Positions 27,089-35,535 of a DNA stretch of 64,000 bases are shown piece by piece. Source of the stretch: Anoxybacillus tengchongensis. GTDB lineage: Bacteria > Bacillota > Bacilli > Bacillales > Anoxybacillaceae. Each line of letters opens with the position of its first letter. Position 1 is the stretch's first letter. The notes under the pieces were generated by a model, which worked only from the letters and a program-made list of their open reading frames with translations, had not been told where the DNA came from and made no database searches. The position numbers and the translations under genes are program-made. The stretch lies in NCBI RefSeq assembly GCF_014201585.1, contig NZ_JACHES010000006.1:109974-173973 (forward strand), given 5' to 3'.

Positions 27089-28006
27089 CTATCGAAACAC
27101 ACGTATTTGTTTATTTACTAAAATCGTGATTTCACCTTCCCCAATTTGTTCACCGTCAGCATGCAAAGGCAAAGACGCATGGCTGCGAATATGAATATAC
27201 TTCCCTTGAAATATATGTACTTCCTTCATTTTGATGTGACCGCCCCAAAAAACCGTCACAAATAACCCGAGCAATTTCATTCTTGACACTCCATCGACAA
27301 CGACAATATCAAAATGTTGATCATTTGCCTCTGCAAGCGGAGCAATTTTCATCCCCCCGCCATAATACGGGTGATTCGCCACAGTAACAAGCCATGCTCT
27401 CGAAAACGCATATTGTTTTTGATCAACAGTCAATTGAACGGCTGTTGGTTGATATGTAAAAAGTTCCTTTAATAAATAAAAAACGTAAACAAACTTCCCT
27501 AAATATAATCGATTTAAAATATGTTTCCATTTTGATGCATTCACTTTTCTTGAAATATGTGCATCAAATCCACAACCGACATTGTTAACAAAAACACCTC
27601 TTTTTGTGCCTTGAAAAACTCCGATATCATACAAATTATCTCGCTTATGTTCTATGCTTGATAACATATGACCAAACGCTTTGTTCCATTTTGTTGACAG
27701 TTTGATCCCGCGAGCAAAATCGTTTCCTGTCCCAGCGGGGATATATCCGACAGCCACATGATCATACATCGCAACACCATTCATCACTTCATGGATCGTT
27801 CCATCCCCACCAACAGCAATTAATATAAACGGTTCATGTTTTTGTTCAGCGAATTGTTGCGCTAGTTTCGTTCCATCTCCCTGTTTTTGTGTAAATACAA
27901 CATGATAATCAATATGACGACGTTGAAGCCTTTGTTCTATTTTACACCATATTTTTTTACACTTTCCATTTTTAGCGGAAGGATTTACAATAAAATATAA
28001 TACCAA
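27089..28006 (-). CDS. Diacylglycerol kinase-like lipid kinase (YtlR/YegS/BmrU family)
   Basis: 305 residues of the DAGK catalytic family. IAVGGDGTIHEVMNG contains the GGDGT nucleotide-binding motif, YIPAGTGNDFARG the second conserved motif, and the C-terminus has the beta-sandwich ending LHADGEQIGEG. It phosphorylates a lipid, perhaps diacylglycerol or an undecaprenyl-type alcohol. TTG at 28006 has GGGGGAG five bases upstream. It stands alone on the minus strand, divergent from the DUF2294 leader. Confidence 0.88.
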   Translation of the reverse strand: MVLYFIVNPSAKNGKCKKIWCKIEQRLQRRHIDYHVVFTQKQGDGTKLAQQFAEQKHEPFILIAVGGDGTIHEVMNGVAMYDHVAVGYIPAGTGNDFARGIKLSTKWNKAFGHMLSSIEHKRDNLYDIGVFQGTKRGVFVNNVGCGFDAHISRKVNASKWKHILNRLYLGKFVYVFYLLKELFTYQPTAVQLTVDQKQYAFSRAWLVTVANHPYYGGGMKIAPLAEANDQHFDIVVVDGVSRMKLLGLFVTVFWGGHIKMKEVHIFQGKYIHIRSHASLPLHADGEQIGEGEITILVNKQIRVFR

Positions 28007-28085
28007 GCCTTCTCCCCCATTCCCTATTTCACCCTTTCCTTTTATTCTAACACGGCATATACATGTATGACATCAATCTTTTCCC

Positions 28086-28114
28086 TTGACATAATTTTTG
28101 AAGCCTTATACAAT
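28086..28114 (+). promoter_or_regulatory. SigA promoter of the DUF2294-sbtA leader
   Basis: TTGACA (28086-28091), exactly 17 bases, TACAAT (28109-28114). A start near 28121 leaves an untranslated leader of about 186 bases. Confidence 0.85.
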
Positions 28115-28120
28115 TAAAAA

Positions 28121-28306
28121 CAAATTGTTGCACCGAACGATTGATAGCAAGCTCGTTTTATTGTTTTGCCTTAGCGTTTTTGACATGATAGCATGGCGAA
28201 AACGAAAGGGCCGATGGCGAAACGAGTTAGGCTAAAAATACATCGGTATGTTTCACTTCGTCTATACGTGAGGCATGCCGTTTTTTGTTTCTAAAGGGGG
28301 GTCATT
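28121..28306 (+). ncRNA. Candidate cis-regulatory RNA (riboswitch or attenuator) before DUF2294-sbtA
   Basis: AGCTCGTTT (28150-28158) pairs with AAACGAGTT (28220-28228), enclosing GTTTTGCC / GGCGAAAAC and a small GCC-GAT-GGC hairpin. CCGATG (28211-28216) is exactly complementary to CATCGG (28241-28246). That pairing competes with the terminator whose left arm CGGTATG starts at 28244. Promoter, closed domain, antiterminator and terminator in this order are what transcriptional riboswitches look like. It does not match the purine, TPP, FMN, lysine, SAM, glycine, cobalamin, ZTP, Mn, fluoride or c-di-GMP cores that I know. The ligand is unknown; a protein- or tRNA-dependent attenuator is not excluded. 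Confidence 0.6.
28244..28288 (+). terminator. Leader terminator upstream of DUF2294
   Basis: CGGTATG pairs with CATGCCG (one wobble), an inner TCAC/GTGA pair extends it, and TTTTTTG follows, 20 bases before the GTG start of the next gene. Confidence 0.75.
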
Positions 28307-28666
28307 GTGAAAACAAAAGGGGAACTAGAGGATCAAATTAGTCGGGCTCTCACCCAATGGGAAAAAGAATATCTAGGCCGCGGTCCACTCTCTGTAAAAA
28401 CAGATATTTTGCGAAACATGGTTATCGTGCAGTTACGCGGCATTTTAACTCCTGCTGAAAAAGTATTGTGTGAAACAAAGGAAGGGATGTTGTCCATTAA
28501 ACGCATCCGTTCAGATTTAATTGAGTCAGGTAGTGAACAGTTAAAACAAATGATTTATACATTAACAGGGAAACAAGTAACAAGTATGCATACAGATATT
28601 AGTACAAAAACTGGAGAGCGAATGATCGTCTTTTTGTTACAAGAACCAATCGATATACAAGGTTGA
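28307..28666 (+). CDS. DUF2294 domain protein
   Basis: 119 residues: LEDQISRALTQWEKEYLGRGP at the start and VKTDILRNMVIVQLRGILTPAEKVL are the DUF2294 pattern. It looks like a small soluble alpha/beta protein without a membrane segment. Start is GTG with AGGGGGG seven bases upstream. Function unknown. It is transcribed behind a structured leader and ahead of an SbtA-type bicarbonate transporter; cyanobacterial SbtA is paired with a small regulator (SbtB), so a regulatory role for this small protein is conceivable, but it is not an SbtB homologue. Confidence 0.82.
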   Translation: MKTKGELEDQISRALTQWEKEYLGRGPLSVKTDILRNMVIVQLRGILTPAEKVLCETKEGMLSIKRIRSDLIESGSEQLKQMIYTLTGKQVTSMHTDISTKTGERMIVFLLQEPIDIQG

Positions 28667-28699
28667 TCTTTTAAAGGCCCATTGTGGTCAGTAAAAGAT

Positions 28700-28748
28700 A
28701 AGCCGGAAATATTTTTCGACCCGATCGAAAAATGTTTCTGGCTTTTTT
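28700..28748 (+). terminator. Large hairpin between DUF2294 and sbtA-like gene
   Basis: AAGCCGGAAA ... TTTTTCGA loop TCGAAAAA ... TTTCTGGCTT followed by TTTT: a long near-perfect stem that should terminate or limit transcription into the transporter gene. Confidence 0.7.
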
Positions 28749-28781
28749 GTTGAATAAGAGAAATAGAAGGAGAGGATTGTC

Positions 28782-29771
28782 ATGCAAGAAATGATTATCA
28801 ACAACTTAACATCACCAGCTATTTTATTTTTTATCCTCGGTATTATTGCGGCGCTCGTCAAATCAGATTTAAAATTACCAACGGGATTAAATGAGTCGTT
28901 AAGCATTTATTTGTTAATTGCCATCGGTATGAAAGGCGGCATTGAACTTGCGGAACATTCTTTTCGTGAGCTTATTCGCCCATTAGTTGGGACATTATCT
29001 CTCGGTATTATCATCCCGATCATTACGTTTGCGGTTTGTCGTCGTCTCGGCATTGATCGTAAAAATGCAACAGGCATTGCAGCAACGTATGGATCAGTCA
29101 GTATCGTTACATTTGGTGCCGCTCTTGCTTTTGTCGAACAAGCAAATATTTCGTATGAAAGCTATATGAACGCATTTGTCGTCTTATTAGAGAGTCCCGC
29201 AATCATCGTGTCGCTCGTCATATTGAAGTTGCTAGAAAACCGCTCGTATAAGCAAGAAGTGGTATATCGCTTCTCTGCTACATCGGTATACGGACCAATT
29301 ATTAAGGAAGGGTTATTCGGAAAAAGCGTGTTTTTAATGGTCGGCAGCCTTCTCGTCGGATTAGTTGGTGGAGATCGTGCCCTTACGATTGTTAAACCTT
29401 TATTTATTGATTTATATCCGAGTGTGCTCGTCCTTTTTTTACTTGGAATGGGACTAACAGCTGGAAATCAGCTTGCAGCTGTCCGGAAGTATGGAATAAA
29501 ATTGCTCGCCTTAGGGATTTTCCTACCACCTATATACGGATTTTTAGGTGTTGTCATCGGCTATTATTCAGGGCTATCTTTCGGAGGAACGATTTTACTT
29601 AGCGTGCTTGCCGCAAGTGCCTCTTACATTGCAGCTCCAGCCGCGATGCGTGCATCTGTCCCAGAAGCCAACCCCGCCATTTATCTCGGTATGGCACTTG
29701 GACTTACGTTTCCATTCAACTTAACGATCGGTATGCCATTATATTACGAAATGGCGAAATGGTTTTATTAA
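28782..29771 (+). CDS. Sodium-dependent bicarbonate transporter, SbtA family (PF05982)
   Basis: 329 residues with about ten hydrophobic segments in two inverted halves. LPTGLNESLSIYLLIAIGMKGG near residue 40 and the C-terminal half LSVLAASASYIAAPAAMRASVPEANPAIYLGMALGLTFPFN are the two signature repeats of SbtA-like permeases. It is expected to import bicarbonate with sodium. A good AGAAGGAGAGG site precedes the ATG. It follows DUF2294 after a terminator-like hairpin, so the leader RNA and this hairpin may both adjust its level. Cyanobacterial SbtA is better studied; the Bacillaceae members are mostly untested. Confidence 0.85.
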   Translation: MQEMIINNLTSPAILFFILGIIAALVKSDLKLPTGLNESLSIYLLIAIGMKGGIELAEHSFRELIRPLVGTLSLGIIIPIITFAVCRRLGIDRKNATGIAATYGSVSIVTFGAALAFVEQANISYESYMNAFVVLLESPAIIVSLVILKLLENRSYKQEVVYRFSATSVYGPIIKEGLFGKSVFLMVGSLLVGLVGGDRALTIVKPLFIDLYPSVLVLFLLGMGLTAGNQLAAVRKYGIKLLALGIFLPPIYGFLGVVIGYYSGLSFGGTILLSVLAASASYIAAPAAMRASVPEANPAIYLGMALGLTFPFNLTIGMPLYYEMAKWFY

Positions 29772-29801
29772 AAAAGCAAGGGCAGCCCCTTGCTTTTTTA
29801 T
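29769..29801. terminator. Bidirectional terminator between sbtA-like gene and HEAT/PH gene
   Basis: AAAAAAGCAAGGG / CCCCTTGCTTTTTT, touching the stop codons of both convergent genes. Confidence 0.85.
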
Positions 29802-31483
29802 TTTTGAATATGCGGTGGTTGTTGTAAATGAGCTGTTGCATAACGAAGAAGAAGCGCAAACTGCTCTTCGTTTATGTCATCTTTCGGAAAAGCCAGCCGC
29901 TCATGGTGATCGTCATATACAACAATATGTTCGCTTTTTCGCGGAAATATGCGATAACGATTTGTACGCCGTTCAAAAGTAACTTGTTTTATTTGATGAA
30001 GCGGAACTTCCCACATCCCCCAGCGATCAGCATATACCAACTTTTTTGTTGTTAGTACAATTTTCCTATTTCTTTTTCTCCAATCATTAATAATAAAAAA
30101 CGTTCCTAGTACCGTTAACAAAAAAGACAGCGTATATAAAAATGTACTTTTTGCTTCCAAAGCCATTAGCCAGCGCGAACAAATAAACAAACTCAATACA
30201 GCGTAAGATAAAATATTTGTCCAACGAAATGTCCACTGTTGCCGAAATAACGTATGTTCTGTTTGTTGCTCTTGCTTGATTTGCTCAACAAAATACTTTT
30301 TATGTTCCTCAATCGAATATTGTTGAAGCAGAATAAATGGAACATACGTATATTCAAACATACTTCTCCTATCTTGACTTTGAACATACACCCCGACCCA
30401 CGCCACATACTTTTCTTGCTCATCAACATAAGAAAGAAAATAATAGCGAACTTTTTCGTTATGCTCATTTTCCATCTCAATATGATCGATCATTTCTATA
30501 TCGTTTGGGACAACGTTATATTTATGAGTTAATACATAAAACAAATGGCTTTTTGCAAAATGATTGAGCTTATTTACTTCCATCGGAAACAGCTGCTTTT
30601 TTCCGATCCGCTCCATTTCTTCATACAATAAACTTGCACTTTCCATATTATTTGCGCATGCTAAAAGGACATCGTCAGCAACAGTCAGGCGATGTTGCAA
30701 AGCTGCCACGATCGCTCGTGCTTGAATGATCGGATCACGAAACGATAAAGCTTCTTGCAACAATGTTGCGATTTCCTCGTTAAAATAAAACTCCATTAAA
30801 GAAAGGCATACGTGCATATCAGCTCGAATAGATAAGTAGTTTTCTTTCCAAAACCGGAAAACAAACATCGGACTATAATCAGCATCATATGGCGCATACA
30901 TTTTTTTCGTTTGGCGATAATGTCGAATAAGTATGGAAACAATTTCGTCCTGCTGCAAATGACAAGCTACTCCTTCACGATGTAAGTGAAGCAATAACCA
31001 ACAAAAAAGATCTGACGGTAAATAAGCATAATCGCGATCAATAAGCTTTTTAATGACATTCAGTCGATGGCGAAGCTGCTCCCACGGAATTGAAAATGTT
31101 TGCTGTTGCAACTCGCTATGAACAATATGATATAATGCCTCATCATATTGTTCATCCCCTAACTCGCATACATATCGAAACGCTATTTCTTTCGCTGCAG
31201 GACTGAAGCGCGCAAAATGTTCGAGGATATTTGGAACAAACTGTGCACTTACAAAATATAACGCAAACTGCAGCACATGATAGCTCGGATCATCCCACTC
31301 ATCAACAGGATCTGGAAACACCTCTGTTGCATACGCAATCATTTTTCGAATAAAAGCAGGTTGAAGTTCTATTTCTTCTTCTGACAATTGTTCAAGTGCA
31401 CATAAAGCTTGATATCGCCTTTGTGGATCATGATGTTTTAAATCGCGCATGATTTGCTTTAGTTGTAAATCAACAGCTGCCAA
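29798..31483 (-). CDS. Unknown large protein: HEAT-like helical N-terminus, two membrane spans, PH-like C-terminus
   Basis: About 561 residues. The first 300 consist of short paired helices resembling HEAT-type repeats (for example RRYQALCALEQLSEEEI, DPIIQARAIVAALQHRL). Two membrane segments follow at roughly 430-475 (ILSYAVLSLFICSRWLMAL and LYTLSFLLTVLGTFFII). The last 80 residues (RKIVLTTKKLVYADRWGMWEVPLHQIKQV) look like a bacterial PH domain. I do not recognise the family and give no function; a membrane-tethered scaffold is a guess. TTG at 31483 with GGGGTG six bases upstream is favoured; GTG at 31492 is the alternative. Confidence 0.7.
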   Translation of the reverse strand: MAAVDLQLKQIMRDLKHHDPQRRYQALCALEQLSEEEIELQPAFIRKMIAYATEVFPDPVDEWDDPSYHVLQFALYFVSAQFVPNILEHFARFSPAAKEIAFRYVCELGDEQYDEALYHIVHSELQQQTFSIPWEQLRHRLNVIKKLIDRDYAYLPSDLFCWLLLHLHREGVACHLQQDEIVSILIRHYRQTKKMYAPYDADYSPMFVFRFWKENYLSIRADMHVCLSLMEFYFNEEIATLLQEALSFRDPIIQARAIVAALQHRLTVADDVLLACANNMESASLLYEEMERIGKKQLFPMEVNKLNHFAKSHLFYVLTHKYNVVPNDIEMIDHIEMENEHNEKVRYYFLSYVDEQEKYVAWVGVYVQSQDRRSMFEYTYVPFILLQQYSIEEHKKYFVEQIKQEQQTEHTLFRQQWTFRWTNILSYAVLSLFICSRWLMALEAKSTFLYTLSFLLTVLGTFFIINDWRKRNRKIVLTTKKLVYADRWGMWEVPLHQIKQVTFERRTNRYRIFPRKSEHIVVYDDHHERLAFPKDDINEEQFALLLRYATAHLQQPPHIQK

Positions 31484-31604
31484 TCTATACACCCCAATGA
31501 CATCATTTGTTAGCTTTTTTATATTTTATAACGAGAAATGATTAGCGACAATATAAAGATTATGCTATTGTTAATGTTGCAAAATGAAAAAGAAGGTGTG
31601 AACG

Positions 31605-32723
31605 ATGAATCGTTATATCGTCATTGGTGCTGGAATTGTTGGCGCTTCTATTGCCTTTCATCTAGCAAAAGAAAAAATACACGTCATTTTAATCGATCGC
31701 GAAGATCAAGGACAAGCAACGAAAGCAGCAGCAGGAATTATTTGCCCATGGACATCGCAACGGCGAAATAAAAAATGGTACGCTCTCGCAAAAGGAGGAG
31801 CGGCATTTTATCCACAGTTGATTGAACAATTACAAGCATACGGTCACCAAACAGGGTATAAACGTGTCGGGGCAATTTGCTTACATCATGATTTTGATAA
31901 ATTACAAAGTATGGAAGAACGCGTGTATAAACGACGGGAAGAAGCTCCTGAAATTGGAGAAATTACTCGCTTGTCTCCAAAAGAAGTAAAAGCACGATTT
32001 CCTGTGTTAAGTAGCGAGTATGAAGCGTTATATGTGAGCGGAGCGGCCCGAGTGGATGGGCAAGCGTTGCGACGTTCTCTTATTCATGCCGCTATCCACT
32101 TAGGGGCAACATATATAAAAGGAAGTGCCACCCTTTTGCACGAAAATGGGCAAGTCATTGGTGCCATGGTAGCAAACGATCGTTATGAAGCGGATGCAGT
32201 CATTGTTGCAGCAGGTGTTTGGGCAAAATCATTACTTTTGCCACTAGGTATTGATTTTCTCATCACACCACAGCGAGCGCAAATTGTCCACCTACAGCAC
32301 CCTGAACAGCATACCGATCATTGGCCTGTCGTCATGCCACCAAACAATCAATATTTACTTGCCTTTCCAAACGGAAAAATAGTTGTTGGAGCTACACATG
32401 AAGACGGTGTTGGCATTGACTGTCGTGTGACTGCCGGTGGGTTATACGAAGTGTTACATAAAGCATTAACCATCGCTCCTCACTTAGCGGATTGGACTCA
32501 TGCGGAAACACGCGTTGGCTTCCGTCCCCACGCACCGAACTTTTTGCCCGTATTTGGTGCAGTACCACAAATCGAAGGACTTTATGTGGCAAATGGGCTT
32601 GGTGCATCCGGCTTGACTGCCGGTCCATATGTTGGGGCGGAGCTTACGAAAATCATTCTTGGACAACCTGCTTCATTACAACAAAACGACTATGATGTTG
32701 CCCAAGCCATTCAATTTCTTTAA
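31605..32723 (+). CDS. FAD-dependent oxidoreductase, DAO family
   Basis: 372 residues. IGAGIVGASIAFHLA at the N-terminus is the FAD-binding GxGxxG, KAAAGIICPW follows in the conserved second region, and GFRPHAPNFLPVFG ... GLYVANGLGASGLTAGP near the C-terminus matches D-amino-acid/glycine/sarcosine oxidase and glycerol-3-phosphate dehydrogenase relatives. Substrate not clear. AAGGTGTG precedes the ATG. It heads a three-gene stretch with a HAD phosphatase and a glycerol-1-phosphate dehydrogenase homologue (38-base gap, then a 4-base overlap), hinting that its substrate is an amino-acid or polyol-phosphate-type compound. Confidence 0.85.
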   Translation: MNRYIVIGAGIVGASIAFHLAKEKIHVILIDREDQGQATKAAAGIICPWTSQRRNKKWYALAKGGAAFYPQLIEQLQAYGHQTGYKRVGAICLHHDFDKLQSMEERVYKRREEAPEIGEITRLSPKEVKARFPVLSSEYEALYVSGAARVDGQALRRSLIHAAIHLGATYIKGSATLLHENGQVIGAMVANDRYEADAVIVAAGVWAKSLLLPLGIDFLITPQRAQIVHLQHPEQHTDHWPVVMPPNNQYLLAFPNGKIVVGATHEDGVGIDCRVTAGGLYEVLHKALTIAPHLADWTHAETRVGFRPHAPNFLPVFGAVPQIEGLYVANGLGASGLTAGPYVGAELTKIILGQPASLQQNDYDVAQAIQFL

Positions 32724-32761
32724 TAAATGCATATAATAACAACAAAAACGGAGGTTCACTA

Positions 32762-33412
32762 ATGAACAAATGGGCTTTTGTTTCTGATTTTGACGGAACA
32801 ATCTCGAATAAAGACTTTTACTGGATTGTCATCAAGAAATATTTTCCAGAAGGTGAGCAATTATTCCAACAATGGCGTGCCGGAAAAATAAAAGATATCG
32901 ACTTTCTAAGCACCGTATTTACATCCATTCATCAAGATGAAGAAAAAATCATTGAAGATATTCACCATATTCCGATTGATGAAACAGTCTTACCTTTTAT
33001 CAAACGCGTCCAACAAAGCAAAGGTGATTTTTATGTATTAAGCGCCGGAACTGATTACTATATCCGGCACATTTTTAAAAAATATGATATACGTGGCGTT
33101 GATATTTTTTCTAACGAAGGCTATTATCATGACAAAAATATTCATATGCGCATCGACCCGAATCATATTCATTATTCCGAACGATACGGTATTGATAAAT
33201 CAAGTGTCATTCGTACATTAAAACAGACGTATGAAACGGTTTATTTTATCGGTGATAGTGAACCCGATGTTCACGCAGCAAAAGTAGCCGATGTAACGTT
33301 TGCGAAAGGCACTTTACAATCATTGTTGCGCGAACAACATATTTCTTTTGTTCCTGTGGACACGTTTGCAGATGTTGAACGTTATTTACAAGAAAAAGGT
33401 GTATTAATATGA
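32762..33412 (+). CDS. HAD-superfamily phosphatase, MtnX-like
   Basis: 216 residues. SDFDGTIS (residue 8 on) is HAD motif I, LSAGTD motif II, and FIGDSEPDVHAAKVAD motif IV, the MtnX/SerB-like class. It removes phosphate from a small molecule. MtnX itself acts in methionine salvage, but no other mtn gene is nearby, so that substrate should not be assumed. The stop overlaps the next start (ATGA), giving translational coupling to the glycerol-1-phosphate dehydrogenase homologue, suggesting that both act on related phosphoesters. GGAGG precedes the ATG. Confidence 0.85.
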   Translation: MNKWAFVSDFDGTISNKDFYWIVIKKYFPEGEQLFQQWRAGKIKDIDFLSTVFTSIHQDEEKIIEDIHHIPIDETVLPFIKRVQQSKGDFYVLSAGTDYYIRHIFKKYDIRGVDIFSNEGYYHDKNIHMRIDPNHIHYSERYGIDKSSVIRTLKQTYETVYFIGDSEPDVHAAKVADVTFAKGTLQSLLREQHISFVPVDTFADVERYLQEKGVLI

Positions 33413-34446
33413 ATATTCCCATTCCATCCATTCTTGAAATTGGCGAAGGTGTCATTTCACGTATAGACGAAATGATGCGAACGTATCGTTTTTCAAAAGC
33501 TGTTATATTGTTTGACGATTTCACTTACCAAACGTACGAACAAGAGATGAAACGTGCGATGTTGTCGATCTCCGTTCATACGTTTTGTTTACCACCACAG
33601 CTTGACATTGTTGACATTATGAAAAAAGCGTTTGAACTTCCTCATTGTGATGTGATGATGGCGATGGGGGGCGGAGCGGTCATTGACTGCGGCAAATATA
33701 TGGCATTTTTACGACAAGTGCCGTTTATTAGCATTCCGACGTCCGCATCGAATGATGGGTTTGCAAGCACAAACTGTTCGTTGCTTGTTCACGGTAAAAA
33801 AACAACCGTTCCCGCCAAAGTACCGTTCGGCATTTTAGCTGACTTAAACATCATTCAGCAAGCGCCTGGGCGATTTATTTTAGCGGGCGTGGGCGATTTA
33901 ATGTCCAACATTACAGCGCTGTACGACTGGGAGTTCGAACAAAGCCACGGAGTTAGTCGCGTGAACGCTTTTGCTGCGATGATTAGCAAAAAAGCAGTCA
34001 ATAGCTTTATTCGAACGCCAATGCAAAATATTAAGCATCCTATTTTTCTAAAAGAATTAATCAGCTCCTTAACCATGAGTGGCATCTCAACTGTCATCAG
34101 CGGGAATAGTGCACCGATTAGTGGATCTGAGCATTTAATCTCTCATGCACTTGATAAAATCGGTTCATCGCCACATATGCACGGCATTCAAGTTGGGATC
34201 GCTACGTATATCATGGCTCACGTCCAACAGCATCGAGCTGAACGCATCACAAAAGTGTTTACACGGACCGGATTTTTTGACTACGTCAAAACATTACAAC
34301 TAAATAAGGAAGAGTATCGCCAGGCCATCAACATTGCACCAACGATCAAGCCAAATCGTTATACGTATATTCACGATGAACAATATCGAAAGCGTGCAAT
34401 CGAACTTCTTGATAAAGACCCTATTTTACAAGAGATTTTTACATAG
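33409..34446 (+). CDS. sn-glycerol-1-phosphate dehydrogenase family (AraM/EgsA-like)
   Basis: 345 residues of the iron/zinc alcohol dehydrogenase fold. AMGGGAVIDCGKYMAF binds NAD(P), IPTSASNDGFAST is the G1P-dehydrogenase signature, and SGSEHLISHALD and HMHGIQVGIATY provide the metal ligands (Asp/His/His). Family members reduce dihydroxyacetone phosphate to glycerol-1-phosphate; in Bacillus subtilis AraM supplies G1P for heptaprenylglyceryl phosphate. Here it is coupled to a HAD phosphatase, so G1P or free glycerol may be the end product. The substrate is inferred. Confidence 0.88.
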   Translation: MNIPIPSILEIGEGVISRIDEMMRTYRFSKAVILFDDFTYQTYEQEMKRAMLSISVHTFCLPPQLDIVDIMKKAFELPHCDVMMAMGGGAVIDCGKYMAFLRQVPFISIPTSASNDGFASTNCSLLVHGKKTTVPAKVPFGILADLNIIQQAPGRFILAGVGDLMSNITALYDWEFEQSHGVSRVNAFAAMISKKAVNSFIRTPMQNIKHPIFLKELISSLTMSGISTVISGNSAPISGSEHLISHALDKIGSSPHMHGIQVGIATYIMAHVQQHRAERITKVFTRTGFFDYVKTLQLNKEEYRQAINIAPTIKPNRYTYIHDEQYRKRAIELLDKDPILQEIFT

Positions 34447-34500
34447 CACACATATTTCATTGCGAAACCGCCTACCCTACTGTTTGAGGAGGTGGTGCGG

Positions 34501-34755
34501 TTGAATCAAACGTTAGCGTATTTACGCGAAACATTAGCAAACTATGCTGACCGTCATCACGCGGTAGCCATTCATTTATACAAAAAATTAATAAGTAAAC
34601 CGTACAAAAATGAAGAACAATTCGTCCGTGATTTATCACAAAAAGAAGCAGCATTTTTAGATCGCATGTTGCGCCAAGAAATGAAATATGCAAAAGAAGA
34701 ACAAGACGATGTTCGCGTCCATCATTTAAATGAAATATATGAGCAACTCATTTAA
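34501..34755 (+). CDS. csgA: Sporulation protein CsgA (SigG-dependent)
   Basis: 84 residues, MNQTLAYLRETLANYADRHH to the end EEQDDVRVHHLNEIYEQLI, matching the small SigG-controlled CsgA of Bacillus (VTLGYLRESLSN at the start, YELL at the end). Start is TTG at 34501 with GAGGAGG eight bases upstream; a GTG just upstream overlaps the ribosome binding site. It would be made in the forespore. The role is unknown beyond being spore-specific. Monocistronic with a strong terminator after it. Confidence 0.88.
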   Translation: MNQTLAYLRETLANYADRHHAVAIHLYKKLISKPYKNEEQFVRDLSQKEAAFLDRMLRQEMKYAKEEQDDVRVHHLNEIYEQLI

Positions 34756-34757
34756 AC

Positions 34758-34795
34758 AAAAAGGTCTTGCGCCCATTTAAGCGCTAGACCTTTTT
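34758..34795. terminator. Bidirectional terminator between csgA and YkgJ-type gene
   Basis: AAAAAGGTCT-x-GCGC / GCGC-x-AGACCTTTTT stem with A and T runs on both sides. Confidence 0.85.
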
Positions 34796-35524
34796 ATTTG
34801 TTTCATCAATAAAAAAACGAAACAAATAGTCCATGGCAAACAAATCGTCTGGATAGTCGATACCAACATCTTCTCCTTCGTAGACGAGCATTTGAATTAA
34901 ATCATGAAGCGCTTCTATATAAAACTCATATAAAAATTCATAACTAAACGGTTCGTCAGGCATATAAGATTCGGCACATACGTTTGGGGAACAGTAGTTT
35001 AAATACGTACGACATGGTATGGGTCTTACTTCATAAACAAAACATGTATTTGTTTCACGATTTAAAAATATACATGGCAATTGTTCTTTCATGTATATTT
35101 CTTTAAAACGCTGATCTTCTGTAAAATCTAACATGTTCACTCGCTTTATTTTATCAGCATAATGTTCACCATACCATTGTATATGTTGATTAATCCGCTC
35201 CTGTTCCTGTTTAGGTAGCTCAGCAATTTTCATCATGATCCATTTTGCTTCTGCTCTCGTTGTAATGATTGGAAAGTAACAACAGTATGCACATCCTTTT
35301 GTGCAAGTTGGACGAATATTTACTTTGCGCTCAATCGTATGAATGTGCTCATCAACAAGAAAAAGCAATTTTTTAAAGGCTAAGAACATAAACTCCTTCC
35401 CGTTTTCTCCTTCGTACCGTTCCAACCACGTATCGACTGCATCAACAAACGCTTGTCCATTCGGCATATGCTTTTCATTAATTTGTTTACAAACTCGTAC
35501 AATTTGTTCATATGTTAAAGGCAT
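34784..35524 (-). CDS. YkgJ-type cysteine cluster protein (PF03692)
   Basis: 246 residues. CTKGCAYCCYFPI (about residue 80) and later CIFLNRETNTCFVYEVRPIPCRTY form the CxxCxxCC-type cluster of this family, which is thought to bind zinc or iron-sulfur. NVCAESYMPD supplies one more Cys. Activity unknown. ATG at 35524 has AAGGGGGG four bases upstream; the frame upstream of this overlaps the ynfA-like gene and is not conserved. It follows the YnfA-like gene by 11 bases, so the two are one operon. Confidence 0.87.
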   Translation of the reverse strand: MPLTYEQIVRVCKQINEKHMPNGQAFVDAVDTWLERYEGENGKEFMFLAFKKLLFLVDEHIHTIERKVNIRPTCTKGCAYCCYFPIITTRAEAKWIMMKIAELPKQEQERINQHIQWYGEHYADKIKRVNMLDFTEDQRFKEIYMKEQLPCIFLNRETNTCFVYEVRPIPCRTYLNYCSPNVCAESYMPDEPFSYEFLYEFYIEALHDLIQMLVYEGEDVGIDYPDDLFAMDYLFRFFIDETNKKV

Positions 35525-35535
35525 GTTGCCCCCCC

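Noticed and set aside
28150..28250. Match of the DUF2294 leader to a known riboswitch
   Set aside because: I compared the conserved cores I remember of purine, TPP, FMN, SAM, lysine, glycine, THF, ZTP, Mn, fluoride, cobalamin and c-di-GMP riboswitches and T-boxes; none fits, so no class is named.
30254..30567. Several overlapping open frames on both strands within the HEAT/PH-like gene
   Set aside because: They are shadows of one long frame, with no start signals or conserved composition.
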